From the NCBI GenBank assembly GCA_943735955.1, contig OX030969.1:905991-969990 (forward strand): a stretch of DNA of 64,000 nt. The letters run 5' to 3'. Origin of the DNA: Piscicola geometra. Its lineage: Eukaryota > Annelida > Clitellata > Hirudinida > Piscicolidae. Both the position numbers and the translations under genes were made by a program. Of this stretch, positions 44,712 to 55,707 are shown in pieces; positions within the stretch are counted from its first letter, which is position 1; each line of letters starts with the position of its first letter. The notes beneath the pieces are model-generated. The model was not told where the DNA came from. It made no database searches and saw only the letters and a program-made list of their open reading frames with translations.

Positions 44712-45040
44712 TATTCAATATGATACAATTCAATACAATGGAATACAATAAAATATAATATAATACAATATTATACAATATAATACAATGAAATACAATA
44801 TGATACAATGCAATACAATATGATACAATGCAATACAATGAAATACAATACGTGATTATACAATAAAAGTTAATACAATAAAATGCAATACAATGCAATA
44901 TTATACAATACAAGATAATACAATAGAAGATAATACAATACAAGATATTACAATACAAGATAATACAATACAAGATAATACAATAAAATGTAATACAATA
45001 CAATATTATGAATTGCAATACAATAGAATACAATTCAATT
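44712..45040. repeat. (ACAAT)n-type degenerate repeat
   Basis: ATACAATGCAATACAATATG-type repeat, probably an expanded LINE (ATTGT)n tail. Confidence 0.85.
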
Positions 45041-45169
45041 TAATACGGTTGGCATTGTTAATTTTTCCTTGAAGTCCCTTCTAACAAAATGAACGATTTA
45101 ACCGACTTACAATTTATTTCATTTTTATAATAAAAAAATTAATATATTTATTATGTCAGAGTTCTCAAG

Positions 45170-45508
45170 ATGCGGAAAAATAAAAAAAATAAAAAGGAAA
45201 AAAAGAAAAAGAAGAAAAATTCATCATCATCAGAAGCAGAAGAAGAAGAAAAAGTCTCAGAAGAAAAAGCCTCTTCTAAAAGTAGCAGTTATGGTTCGGT
45301 TGACGAAGGAAAAAATACAGATAATCCTGGTGGGGAGAAGAAAAATAAAAAAACGAAGAAAAAGAAGAAAAAAAAGAAAAAGAAGGCTAAGCAGCCACAG
45401 CCTCCGGAAATCATTTTGTTTGATTCTGCAAATTTTTCGCCTAAACCAAAAACCAAAAAGCTTATGAGTTTGATTGAATTGATGAAAATATATCAACATA
45501 GATTTTAA
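45170..45508 (+). CDS. Candidate terminal exon, module 2: Lys-rich cytoplasmic tail
   Basis: Acceptor GAGTTCTCAAG|ATGCG in phase 0, matching the TM exon at 44593-44702. Encodes MRKNKKNKKEKKKKKKNSSS, an acidic/Ser block, SSYGSVDEGKNTDNPGGEKK, a second Lys run, then QPPEIILFDSANFSPKPK and a stop at 45506-45508. The basic run directly after a TM is a strong stop-transfer. An ATG at the exon start could make it look like a separate small gene, but no promoter is seen. Confidence 0.5.
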   Translation: MRKNKKNKKEKKKKKKNSSSSEAEEEEKVSEEKASSKSSSYGSVDEGKNTDNPGGEKKNKKTKKKKKKKKKKAKQPQPPEIILFDSANFSPKPKTKKLMSLIELMKIYQHRF

Positions 45509-45829
45509 AATATTCAAAATTTTCAATTGATAAAATTTATTAATACACATAAAAAAGTCGATGAGGGAAAAACAAATAAATAAAAATAAATAAAAATATT
45601 CGAAGATCCAAAAATCCAAAACTAAAACCTCCCCCATTAGTGGTCAAGTTACGGTCGGATTAAAGAATATTAAAAATGGTCCGTCTACAGTTTGCGGACC
45701 TAGAAATAGAACGGACGAATTTGATTGTGGGTCTGAAAAGACTTACATATACGTTGAGGTTTTCTGCACTGGAACTCAACTGGTTCTCAGCGCTATTGAG
45801 ATCTCGGCCTTCCCAGTTTGTTTTATACA

Positions 45830-47010
45830 ATACAATACAATACAATGACGAGTATTATTAACGTGGCTTAAACCCGGACGGGCTTCAAGACCACTTGGTT
45901 ATGGAAAATAATATTAATGATAGATGAATAAATGGAAAGTATAGGACAAGTAAGTTATTGAAATTTAACAATAAAATCATTTATATATATATATATATAT
46001 ACATACATATACATATATATAAACACACATATATATACATACATATATATATATTTTTTTTTTTTAAATAGACAAAATATTTTTTTTTTAAAGATTGGAA
46101 CTGAAATGATAATAACAATAAATTTAAGAAGAAAAAAAAGTAAATATCTATATTATATTATTATGATTATTTTTTATTTATTATTATTATTTATTTTACA
46201 ATTATTATTGACCATTTGTATAAATATAAAAAAGAATGAAATTGGGAAGCAAGAAATTGATTAATGAAAAATGAGCAGTAAATTTGTAAGTTATTGTTAT
46301 CGGTCGAACAAGTACGTTTTCAGGGAACGGCTGAATGTCGCGGTCGAGCTCGGGGATTCGAGTCTATTGGGAAGATTATTCCAAAGAGTCGGCGCTGCAA
46401 CAAAAAAGCTTCTTGCACCTGCATACTTGAGTTTGTAGCTCTGTGGAACTACATCTCTTGACCAAGCAGACCTGAGTCTTTCCCTCTGGGGAAGACTTGC
46501 TCTCATGACAATGCTACTCGACAAATAATCTAGACACTCATTAGACAGACACTTGTGCATTAACAAGATGTTTTTGTATTCAATTCTATTTTCAACACAA
46601 AGCCAGTGAAGCTCCTTGAGAACAGGGCTGATGTGATCATACTTTCTAGCACCTGTTATGAGCCTAGCTGTGGTGTTGATTATAGACTGAATTTTCTGCA
46701 GCTGCGTCATTGGCGACCCACTAAGAATTATTATGCCATAGTCAATTCGACTGAGAACCAAAGCAGAAGCCAATGTTCTCAGTGAGTCCTTGGTCAATAA
46801 CCATCTTATGGATCGTATTTGGCGTAAAGAAGCAAAGCAGGTTTGAGTCATCTTGTTGATGTGTGTCGTCATGGTGAGGTCTTTGTCGAGATAAACTCCT
46901 AGGTTTCTGACACTATCGGAAGGAATTGTCTCGTTCTGACAAATGCGAACTGGATCTTTGGGAGTGTGAGTAGAGTTTCGACGGGATGAGAGCCAGATAA
47001 CTTCAGTTTT
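45830..47010 (-). mobile_element. CR1-like LINE, 5'-truncated
   Basis: 3' end at 45830 with (ACAAT)n and the tail stem-loop AACCCGGACGGGCTTCAAGA. The 3' UTR has a (TA)n tract at 45975-46060, then the RT C-terminal frame at 46297-46872 reads MTTHINKMTQTCFASLRQIR, LVLSRIDYGIIILSG, TTARLITGARKYDHISPVLK and ATFSRSLKTYLFDR, with upstream KTEVIWLSSR-like sequence to about 47005. The frame is intact at the C-terminus. Same family as 4625-5789. Confidence 0.9.
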
Positions 47011-47019
47011 TATCTGTTT

Positions 47020-47300
47020 TTTATTATAGATTATATTATATTTTATATATTTATATATTTATTTTATATATATATATTTTTTATAGATAAATTTTTTATA
47101 AATATTTTTTTATAAATATTTTATTTATTTATATATTTTTTAATATTTTATATTGTACTACATTATATTTTATATTATATCATATTGTAAATTTTATTCG
47201 CTTAACGGATCTCAAGTTAAGTTTTTGGAATTTTTATACATTATATTGTATTATATTATATTCTTATACATATTGTAATATAAATTCCAAGTCAATTTTT
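47020..47300. other. AT-rich repeat DNA
   Basis: TATATTTTATATATTTATAT-like low-complexity sequence. Confidence 0.6.
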
Positions 47301-47380
47301 AATACTTTCTCATTATTTCTACTACTACTACTACTACTACTAATACTACTACTACCACCACTACTACTACCACTATTCAG

Positions 47381-47453
47381 CTTCAAGGGAAGGAAATAGT
47401 TTAATTATTTTGTGTGTTATTACATTCATCATTGTTTTCGTCATCGTTCTCAC
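47381..47453 (+). CDS. Candidate TM exon, module 3
   Basis: Acceptor CACTATTCAG|CTTCA after an (ACT)n tract; consensus donor CTCAC|GTGAGT. Phase 1 in, phase 2 out. Encodes SREGNSLIILCVITFIIVFV then IVL(T), a strongly hydrophobic helix. The 5'-adjacent (ACT)n recalls the Thr tract of module 1. Confidence 0.5.
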
Positions 47454-47818
47454 GTGAGTTTACAAATTGAAATGTTTTTTGAATAAATTAATAATTAATT
47501 AATCAATTGAATAATTAGTTAACTGATTGACTATAATTGCCCAATTAATACTATTATAAATTGGATGACTTTAAATTTCATTTTTTCAAATTGTAAAATT
47601 AATTTTATTACATTTTCTTCTTCAAAATTGTTCATTTTATAGACTTATTAACCTATTTATTTCATTCTAGTGAAAAATGAATCACACTCCTTTAATTTCT
47701 TTCTTTTATTTAATTTAATTATTCCATATTTTTTTCTTTTATTTAATTTAATTATTCCATATTTTCTTCCTTTAATTTAATTAAATTATTTCATCTTTTC
47801 TTCCTCCACCAACTCCAG
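47454..47818. other. Module 3 intron, AT-rich
   Basis: Repeats of TTTCTTTTATTTAATTTAAT end in a pyrimidine-rich acceptor. Confidence 0.45.
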
Positions 47819-47902
47819 GGGCTGTCCTCTAAATAAAATGTTCGGTTCGAATCACTCCAACAGGGACATGCCGTCGCCAGTGGGTCAACAACCACAAGCA
47901 GG
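47819..47902 (+). CDS. Candidate tail exon, module 3
   Basis: Acceptor CACCAACTCCAG|GGGC completes the split codon of exon 47381-47453. Encodes GCPLNKMFGSNHSNRDMPSP, VGQQPQA and ends at a possible donor CAAGCAG|GTGCTG. If unspliced, the frame runs into the G-rich minisatellite and stops at 48018-48020. NRDMPSPVGQ weakly recalls NNIPLSPMGG of the module 1 tail. Confidence 0.45.
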
Positions 47903-48450
47903 TGCTGGTGGTGGTGGTGGTCTAGAGAAGGGGGGGGGGGTTGATGTTAAGGAAGGGGCTAGTGGTGGTCTAGGGGGAAGATGGTGGTCTTGGGGGATGA
48001 TGGTGGTCAAAGAAGGCTAGTGGGGGTCTAGGGGGAAGATGGTGGTCTAGGGGAATGATGGTGGTCAAAGAAGGCTAGTGGTGGTCTAGGGGGAAGATGG
48101 TGGTCTAGGGGATGATGGTGGTCAAAGAAGGCTAGTGGTGGTCTAGGGGGATGGTAGTGGTCAAAGAAGGCTAGTGGTGGTCAAGGAGGGGCTGGTCGTA
48201 GTCAAAAGGGGAATGATGGTGGTCTAGGGGGAGGATGGTGGTCTAGGGGATGATGGTGGTCTAGGGGGATGATGGTGGTCTAGAGGGTTGATGGTGGTCT
48301 AGAGGGTTGATGGTGGTCTAGGGGGATGATGGTGGTCTAGAGGGTTGATGGTGGTCTAGGGGGATGATGGTGGTCTAGGGAATGATGGTGGTCAAGGAGG
48401 GGCTGGTCGTGGTCAAGAGGGGCTGAAGATGGTCTAGGGGGGTCTGGTGG
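47903..48450. repeat. G-rich minisatellite (GATGGTGGTCTAGGGG)
   Basis: About 30 imperfect units built on GGTGGTCTAGGGGGATGAT and GGTGGTCAAAGAAGGCTAGT. Strongly G-rich on the + strand and potentially quadruplex-forming. Confidence 0.92.
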
Positions 48451-48589
48451 TCAAAGGGTGACTCTCTTTTTAAATCCGTCTGTTTTCCCATTTCACACCC
48501 ACTATTACCCACATTAAGTCTTCACTAATATAGACATTTCCATTATTTGATCCTCACTAATCAATTTATCCCTATTAATAAACAATCAA

Positions 48590-50342
48590 TCGATCAATCA
48601 AATGCAGTTGCTGTACTCTACAGTAGAAGAATTGCACCATTAGTTCTTTCTGTAGAGTACAATTCACAAAGAATAATTGCCTTGCACCTGGAGGGAAACC
48701 CGAGACTGTGCATTGTCTCTGCACACGCACCTACAGAGCTCTCACTCGCAATGGAAAAAGACAATTTCTACGACGACCTGCAAGAGCTGGTTAACAGCAT
48801 ACCCGCACACACGGTTACCATGTTAGCTGGCGACTTCAACGCGCGCATTGGAGCTGACGGACACGAGACAAATCCAAGAATTGTAGGCCCGGACTGCTTC
48901 CATGATGAAACCAATGACAATGGCAACCGACTTGTTGAGTTACGCGAAACGTCTAACCTAAGACTAGCACACTCGCACTTCAAGAATAGAAAGTCCCGAC
49001 TTGTGACCTACACTGGGCCTAAGAGCGACAAACAGCAGATAGACCACATTGCAATCAGCACCAAGTGGTGGAAGTCTATCACCAGCTGTCGAGCCTACAA
49101 CACCATAAACATCGGCTCCAATCACACGGTTGTTAGTGCTCAATTCCGACTTTCCCTGGAAAATAATAAACTCGATCGCAGGAGATGAGGACAAAGCCGA
49201 TCCGTCAAATGTGCGGCTGTTGTATGGTTTAACTCCAAAGGGAAAGAGGAGCTACTTGAAGGTTGGAATGAATACTTCTCAACGCTGCTCAACATCGTCA
49301 ACACCCATGCTGGTCTCTCAAACTTGCCCACACCATCCATGGACAAGAGTTTCATCAAAAGCATCGCCTTCTCACTGGACGACATCCGAAAGGTGATTGA
49401 ATAGATGAAACCAAGCAAGTCTCCTGGGCATGAGCATGCAATGACAGCGGAAGTACTTCAGAAAGACGGTGACTTCCTTGTAAAGCAGCTTCTCACCATC
49501 TGCAGGCTAGTCTACAGCAAGTGTCGCGCACCAACCCAATGGACATCAAGCTTGATCATCCCGCTGCCTAAGAAAGGAAGTCTCCAGTTGATGACCAACT
49601 ACCGAGGTATCAGCTTGATGTCCATTGTAGCAAAAGTCTACAACCGCATGCTTCTCAACCGCATCCGTGAAGCCATCGACTCGCTACTCAGAAAGAATCA
49701 GGCAGGTTTCAGAACAGGCCGCCGCTGCATACAGCAGATTCATATTCTGAGGAGGATTGTAGATGGCGCAAACTCGCAAGACATCCCACTATTCACCACT
49801 TTCGTCGACTTCGAGAAAGCCTTCGACTCAACCAACCGAAATGTGATGTTTGCGATACTGCGACACTACGGAATCCCAGAGAAAGTTGTCAAGGCAATTA
49901 AGGTCTTTTACGACAAGTGGACCAGCCAAGTCTGCATACAAAACCTGCTCTCAGCACCCTTCAACATTTCAACAGGCGTCTTACAAGGTGATGTTTTGGC
50001 TCCGTTCCTATTCATTAGCGTGTTAGACTACACATCAAAATTGTTTGCAGATGAATTTGGATAAGTCACCTACTCAAGAAAACTAAAAGAGGACAAGTGC
50101 GTGCAAACAATCGACTGCTCATTGCATCACACAAATCGTTTGCCTGACAGAGTTTGTGATCTCGCTTTTGCCGATGATATCACCCTGCTCGAGAACGACT
50201 CATCGAGAGTCCAAGCTAAGTTGGATGCTTTGAGACTCAGTGCACGGACGGTTGGACTGGAAATGAATGTTAAAAAGACCGAACAGATGCGGCTCAACCA
50301 ACCAAATCCCTCTGTCTCGTCACCGCTGCAAAGCTTCTCATC
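48590..50342 (+). mobile_element. RTE-like LINE, internally deleted and inactivated
   Basis: Endonuclease part 48640-49188 (LCIVSAHAPTE, MLAGDFNARIGADGHE, YTGPKSDKQQIDHIAIS, GSNHTVVSAQFRL), then a shortened linker, then RT at 49405-50342 (TNYRGISLMSIVAKVYNRML, NQAGFRTGRRCIQQIHILRR, FVDFEKAFDSTNR, STGVLQGDVLAPFLFI, LAFADDITLLE). Stops at 49186, 49402 and 50062 and the loss of about 100 linker codons inactivate it. It differs clearly from the copy at 16-20 kb (GVLQGD against NGVKQS), so it is another family. The 3' part is replaced by the MSGDK minisatellite. Confidence 0.85.
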
Positions 50343-51180
50343 GATGTCAGGGAACAAAATGTCAGGGGACAAAATGTCAGGGAACAAAATGTCAGGGGAC
50401 AAAATGTCAGGGAACAAAATGTCAGGGGACAAAATGTCAGAGAACAAAATGTCAGGAGACAAAATGTCAGGAGACAAAATGTCAGGGGACAAAATGTCAG
50501 GAGACAAAATGGCACGGGACAAAATGGCACGGGACAAAATGTCAGGGGAAAAAATGTCAGGGGACAAAATGTCAGGGGACAAAATGTCATGGGACAAAAT
50601 GTCAGGGGACAAAATGTCAGGAGACAAAATGTCAGGGGACAAAATGTCAGGGAACAAAATGTCAGGGGACAAAATGTCAGGGAACAAAATGTCAGGGGAC
50701 AAAATGTCAGAGAACAAAATGTCAGGAGACAAAATGTCAGGAGACAAAATGTCAGGGGACAAAATGTCAGGAGACAAAATGGCACGGGACAAAATGTCAG
50801 GGGAAAAAATGTCAGGGGACAAAATGTCAGGGGACAAAATGTCATGGGACAAAATGTCAGGGGACAAAATGTCAGGAGACAAAATGTCAGGGGACAAAAT
50901 ATCAAGAGACAAAATGTCAGGGGACAAAATGTCAGGGGACAAAATGTCAGGGAACAAAATGTCAGGGAACAAAATGTCAGAGAACAAAATGTCAGGAGAC
51001 AAAATGTCAGGAGACAAAATGGCACGGGACAAAATGTCAGGGAAAAAAATGTCACGGGACAAAATGTCACGGGACAAAACGCCACGGGTAAAATGTCAGG
51101 AGACAAAATGTCAGAAGGCAAAATGTCAGGGGATGAAATGTCAGGGGACAAAAAGTCAAGAGACAAAATGGCACGGACAT
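50343..51180. repeat. 15-bp minisatellite (AAAATGTCAGGGGAC), fused to RT frame
   Basis: About 56 copies of a 15-bp unit read in frame as MSGDK with variants MSGNK, MSENK, MARDK, MSWDK and MSGEK. The order of variants repeats (50385-50640 against 50640-50880), a higher-order duplication of about 250-300 bp. The LINE RT frame runs into it without a stop. The array itself is not a conserved protein domain. Confidence 0.95.
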
Positions 51181-51641
51181 AATGTTATGAGTATCGGTAA
51201 ATGAATTACATTATGCAAATTATAATCAATAATAGTGATTTTTCCTTCCAATAGTCTTGCGCGTAGATTCGATTCCCAGAATCTTAAATTTGATTTGTAA
51301 TTTTCAAAAAACTTTATATTCATAATGCGTAATTTTCATCTGTAATGGCTTCAACTTAATAAGGCACCATGCCTTTAGTTTTAAAGATGATACAAAAATA
51401 ACAATTCGTTTCTATTTATTGTTCGAAAGAAGTCAAGCACCATCGGAGTTTAACGACACTTCAGAATCATTTAAGCAGAAAGTATGTCTTTTTTCCAATA
51501 GAAGTCGAACAAAGTCGAACGAATCTACCACAGTTTTTATACAAAGTTTAAAAAAAAGTATAAATTGAAAATTTTTCGATCCAATTAACATTCATTAATA
51601 TTTCTGAATACGAGTATATTATTAATAACATTTTAAATTTT

Positions 51642-51960
51642 TCAAACAACATTAATGTTCAAAACCCGTGCAATGTCTGCTAAATAAGCGATTGGATCTC
51701 GGTTGTTGTAGTCGGTAACCATGGTGCGCAGTGCTTCGTTGATGCGGATGTAGGTCTTCTTTTTCTTTCCAGCCGTTGTGCCCAGTTCCAATTGACGACG
51801 AAGAAGTTGAAAACTGTGTTCTTCCTGCTGTAATTTCCGCGCAAGTCTTGTCGCTGTTGGATGCGCAATACCAACAACATTGTTGAATGCGTTGTGCCAC
51901 CCCTCAAGTGCGTTCTTGCTGCGAGGCAAGTTGTTGATTACTCTCAAAAATTGCTAGACG
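51642..51960 (-). pseudogene. MULE-type transposase C-terminal fragment
   Basis: The - strand reads QFLRVINNLPRSKNALEGWH, NAFNNVVGIAHPT, LQQEEHSFQLLRRQLELG, then KKKKTYIRINEALRTMVTDY. The N.LPR.NN..EGWH.AF...V...HP pattern is the C-terminal region found in FLYWCH-associated MULE transposases of animals. A stop precedes QFLRV, and no catalytic domain is present. Confidence 0.65.
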
Positions 51961-52247
51961 ATAACACCAGCCTTCAGCATTAATATAATCATGCATTAAC
52001 CTTTGAAGAAGACATATGTCTGGACACATATCTATTTATAAATACATCTTCTTCTATTTAAAATATCCTCTTTAGCTTCATAATTGCATTCTAATTTATT
52101 TAAAACCAACTCTTTTTTTATGATTTCAAAACTTTGCAGAATTAAACATTTATTTGCTGAACTAGAACAGAATTTTAATGAATAATTAAAGTACATGGGG
52201 TTTCTTCGTTTTTTCCCACAATGACCTGCCATACAACTGTAACTCAC

Positions 52248-52305
52248 CTTGGGCCTCTAACTGCGCAAGACATAAGAAGAGAAGGAGAACCAGGAGACAC
52301 TTCAT
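52248..52305 (-). CDS. Orphan first exon with signal peptide
   Basis: The - strand ATG at 52305 reads MKCLLVLLLFLCLAQLEAQ, a textbook signal peptide, ending at the consensus donor CCAAG|GTGAGT. An in-frame ATG at 52344 would extend it by 13 residues, but the TATA position favours the inner start. No following exon is recognised: 51.6-52.2 kb holds a MULE fragment and 48.6-51.2 kb a LINE on the other strand. Either the gene is disrupted or its other exons lie across the repeats. Confidence 0.5.
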
Positions 52306-52361
52306 TGCAACAATGAGGGAGAGGGCAAAAGTGAGGTTTTTCATGCTTAAAGTCATCTGAC

Positions 52362-52368
52362 ATTTATA
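52362..52368 (-). promoter_or_regulatory. TATA box of the orphan signal-peptide exon
   Basis: TATAAAT on the - strand, 57 bp upstream of the ATG at 52305. Transcription would start near 52335, between the two in-frame ATGs. Confidence 0.45.
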
Positions 52369-52518
52369 CTAGTTTTGGACTAATTCGAAACTAAATCATA
52401 AACGTTGAATTAATCAATCTTTTCAGGATATTCTCATTCGTATATTCAAATTCAGCTTGAACACAGAGAACAGCACCTGCCTCATTTCACTCTGAATTAT
52501 CGAACCTACGGTTCCTAG

Positions 52519-53220
52519 CAGTGTTATTTTCGTTTCATAAAATAATTATAGTTTTTATTTCAGTTTCATTTTGGAATTAATTATAGTTTTTATTTTCGTT
52601 TTCGTTTTGGAAATAATTAAAGTTTTTATTTTCGTTTTCGTTTTGGATATAATTAAAGTTTTTATTTTCATTTTAGTTTTGAAAATATATTAATTTACAA
52701 CTTTAAAAACTATTTTTTTATATCTTAAAAAATTAATTGATCATAAAATGAAAAAGTAAAATAGAACTGTATATTAACAACAAATGAGTTTTCAAAATTA
52801 ACAGTCAATTGAAATATTATAAGAATTGAGTACGTAAATTATTGAGTAATGACAAATTTGAAATATAATAACAAATTTACAATTAAAATAAGTGATAATT
52901 TTATTGACAAAGCAAAGCGGTAATAAAATAACGTTTTATAAATGGCACTACTTTCATAAAGCCCCAAGATAATGTTTATAACATAGAAATTTATTTTTTA
53001 TATAAATTATTCATTTGCATATTATGGCATACTTTGAAATTTATTTAATTTTCGTTTTGAAAATAATTATAGTTTTTATTTCAGTTTCGTTTTGGAAATA
53101 ATTATAGTTTTTATTTTCGTTTTCGTTTTGAAAATAAATTTAGTTTTTATTTTCGTTTTCGTGGAACGATTATTCAGAATTGTCGTTTTCGTTTTCGTTT
53201 TCTTTACGAAAATAACACTG
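52519..53220. mobile_element. hAT-type MITE, 702 bp, perfect 15-bp terminal inverted repeats
   Basis: CAGTGTTATTTTCGT at 52519-52533 and its exact inverse at 53206-53220. The inside is AT-rich with repeated TTTTATTTTCGTTTTCGTTT blocks near both ends. The left 310 bp match, inverted, the 3' noncoding end of the hAT fragment at 35095-35395, which provides the likely autonomous parent. No clear 8-bp target duplication. Confidence 0.85.
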
Positions 53221-54030
53221 CTTACCACTCTACAGAAACAGCCCTACTGCATCTAACTGACCACATTTTCAATGGATGCGACTCAAAAAACACCACTTTC
53301 TCGCATCACTCGACCTATCAGCAGCCTTCGACACCATCAGCCATTCCATCCTCATCAGCAAACTTCAAAAAAAATTTGAAGTTGATGGAACTGTTTTAAA
53401 CTGACCTTCGACATATTTAGAAAAAATACATTATCTAGTTTAATTAGAAACACACATTTCATCACCAACCAATATACAACACGGGGTTCCTAAAGGCTCT
53501 GTTCTTGGACCGCTTTTTTTCACCACATACATCTCACCTATCTCAAATATAGTCAACCAATTCAATATATCCTACCATAAATATGCTGATGATATACAAC
53601 TTCTTCAATTCATCACACCCAATACATCCAACCAAGCTACTAGTAACCTCACATCTTGCATACAAACCATAGAAACTTGGTTCCTCAATAACTACCTCCA
53701 GTTTAACACCACTTAATCAGAAATAATAAAACTAGGCACCAATTTTCAACTAAATAGTTTAAATACCATATCATCTGTCGACATAAACTCAAATAACATT
53801 GCCATCAATTACACTCTCAAAATACTCGGAGTCACCCTCGACAGCAAACTCACTTTCAAAAACCACATCACATCTATCATCCAATCATCACACTATCATC
53901 TCAAAGCAATCAAACACATACGCCCATTCATTACTACTGATCTCTCCGCCTCACTTTCCCGATGTCTAATCTTAAGCAGACTTGACTACTGTAACTCGTT
54001 ATTATTTTATATCACCAATTTAGTTTAAGT
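53221..54030 (+). mobile_element. CR1/L2-like LINE RT fragment
   Basis: The + strand reads STETALLHLTDHIF, FLASLDLSAAFDTISHSILI, a stop region, GVPKGSVLGPLFFTTY, HKYADDIQLLQFI, TIETWFLNNYLQFNTT, KILGVTLDSKLTFKNH and LSRCLILSRLDYCNSLLF. All main RT blocks are present, including YADD, but several stops and deletions occur. The 3' end fades at about 54030. Confidence 0.85.
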
Positions 54031-54147
54031 TTAGAGAGTTGAAAACAACGCAGATCTTTTGACCTCTATAAAGGTTATTCAAAAAAAACAAAAATTAAAA
54101 TAAAAGAACATTTATATACCCACATGCATATACACATATACATATAC

Positions 54148-55469
54148 CAGAAGTGCACAACCCGCGGCCCGCGGGCTGCATGCGGCCCACCGGCCTGTTT
54201 GATGCGGCCCCCAGACAACTAGTTCATTTGGGCTATTTGCGGCCCTGACAGAATTTAAATCGACGCACCCGCCCATCTCTTTTTAATAATACTGTTTTCA
54301 CATCCATAATATAAAAAGATTGAAAAAACAACAACGAGTGATAATTGAGTTGTTTTAATTTAGTAAGAATGGCAAAGCGTAAAATTGAAGCAGAAAATCT
54401 TCAGTTTAATGAAGAATTGACAAATGCAGCATTTCAACTGGTGCAGATATTTTTGGAGGAGTGAAATCTGTTCTCGAAAACCTCAACGTTCAGTGGCCAA
54501 AGCTCTGTAGTGTCACTACTGACGGTGCACCCGCCATGACTGGTATAGAATTAGGAATTGTTGCTCATCTGCGATCACATTTGCGAGACTCAAGAATTCC
54601 AACAGACACCATCCACGCATACCCCTGCATCATACATCAAGAGTCACTGTGTACCCGAGTCATTAACTTTGATAATTGTTATGAATTTTTTTTTTGAATC
54701 AGTGAACTTCATACGAGCAAAAGGACTTAACCATCGACAATTCAGATCATTTTTTGAAAACATTGAGTCAGAATATCGTGGTATACCATATCACACTGAT
54801 GTAAGGTGGTTGAGTCGAGGAAAAGTTCTAACTAGGTTTGTTGAGTTACGAAAGGAAATCTGTGAATTCCTTGTTACCAAAGGCAAAGACACAGCTGTTT
54901 TTACAGACAAACAGTGGTTTAGCATTTTTGACAGACATAACAGAAGACTTAAATGAATTGAATCTGCGTCTTCAAGGCAAAGATCACTACATCTTTAATA
55001 TGTACCAAGAGCTGCCGTCATTCACGTTGAAGCTACAGTTGTTTTGTTCGAATCTGCAATCTGGTAATTTATGTCATTTTCCTATTTGTTCAGCTTGCCG
55101 AATCTTGTCTGAATTTGGCAGCACATACGTGTGTAAACAAACGTTTTCAGTCATGAACACAAATAAAAATAAACTGAGATCATCTTTGACTGATGATAAT
55201 CTTTGTTCGATTTTGAGGCTTGCAACAACAGAACTCGAAGCCAATATTGGCAGTGTTGTTGCAACCATTCAGGCTCAACCTTCTCATTAAAATTCTAACA
55301 ATAAGTTATTCATACATGTTTAAATAACGTTGTTTTTTATGACATTCATTAAAAATTTGCATTCTTTGAGTTGTTTTATTGTGTCATCTATGTGCACGCT
55401 GATGCGGCCCTTGGCGCCCAGGGACTCAGTAATTTTGGCCCTCAGGCTGAAAAAGGTTGTGCACCCCTG
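54148..55469 (+). mobile_element. GTF2IRD2-like hAT element, internally deleted
   Basis: Ends CAGAAGTGCACAACC (54148) and inverted CAGGGGTGCACAACC (55469), with flanking octamers ACATATAC and GCATATAC (one mismatch). CG-rich subterminal blocks with CGGCCC and GATGCGGCCC occur at both ends. The transposase remnant lies at 54369-55290. Confidence 0.88.
54369..55290 (+). pseudogene. GTF2IRD2/FAM200-like hAT transposase remnant
   Basis: Starts MAKRKIEAENLQFNEELTNA and is stopped at 54462. It resumes (54461 frame) with LCSVTTDGAPAMTGIELGIV and HAYPCIIHQESLCTRVI, shifts frame to FIRAKGLNHRQFRSFFENIE and YHTDVRWLSRGKVLTRFVEL, shifts again to LNELNLRLQGKDHYIFNMYQ and STYVCKQTFSVMNTNKNKLR, ending at 55290. 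At least two frameshifts and a large N-terminal deletion. The same family gave rise to vertebrate GTF2IRD2 and related genes. Confidence 0.85.
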
Positions 55470-55479
55470 GCATATACGT

Positions 55480-55699
55480 TACATATATATAGTAAATGAA
55501 TAAACATTAGGAAATAATTAATAAGTATAAAATAATTATGATTATAAATAAAATATATTTATGTGTACGTATATACATTAATTTATTATTATGATGTCAT
55601 AATCGCATTTATAGTTGTACATCATGGGATGGTTTTTCGAGTACTTATCTAATTTTATTTTAAATTTATTTGTATTTTCAGTTTTTACGATCTCATCAG
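55480..55699. other. AT-rich spacer
   Basis: Nothing recognised. Confidence 0.5.
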
Positions 55700-55707
55700 G
55701 CAATTGG

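Noticed and set aside
45153..45467. Lys-rich open frame in the alternative frame
   Set aside because: The frame starting at 45170 fits the TM exon phase and ends with a natural-looking non-repeat C-terminus; the other frame is its shadow.
47838..48020. Gly-rich 60-codon protein at the start of the G-rich minisatellite
   Set aside because: Only the first about 22 codons (47838-47902) look like an exon; the remainder is minisatellite read-through past a likely donor.
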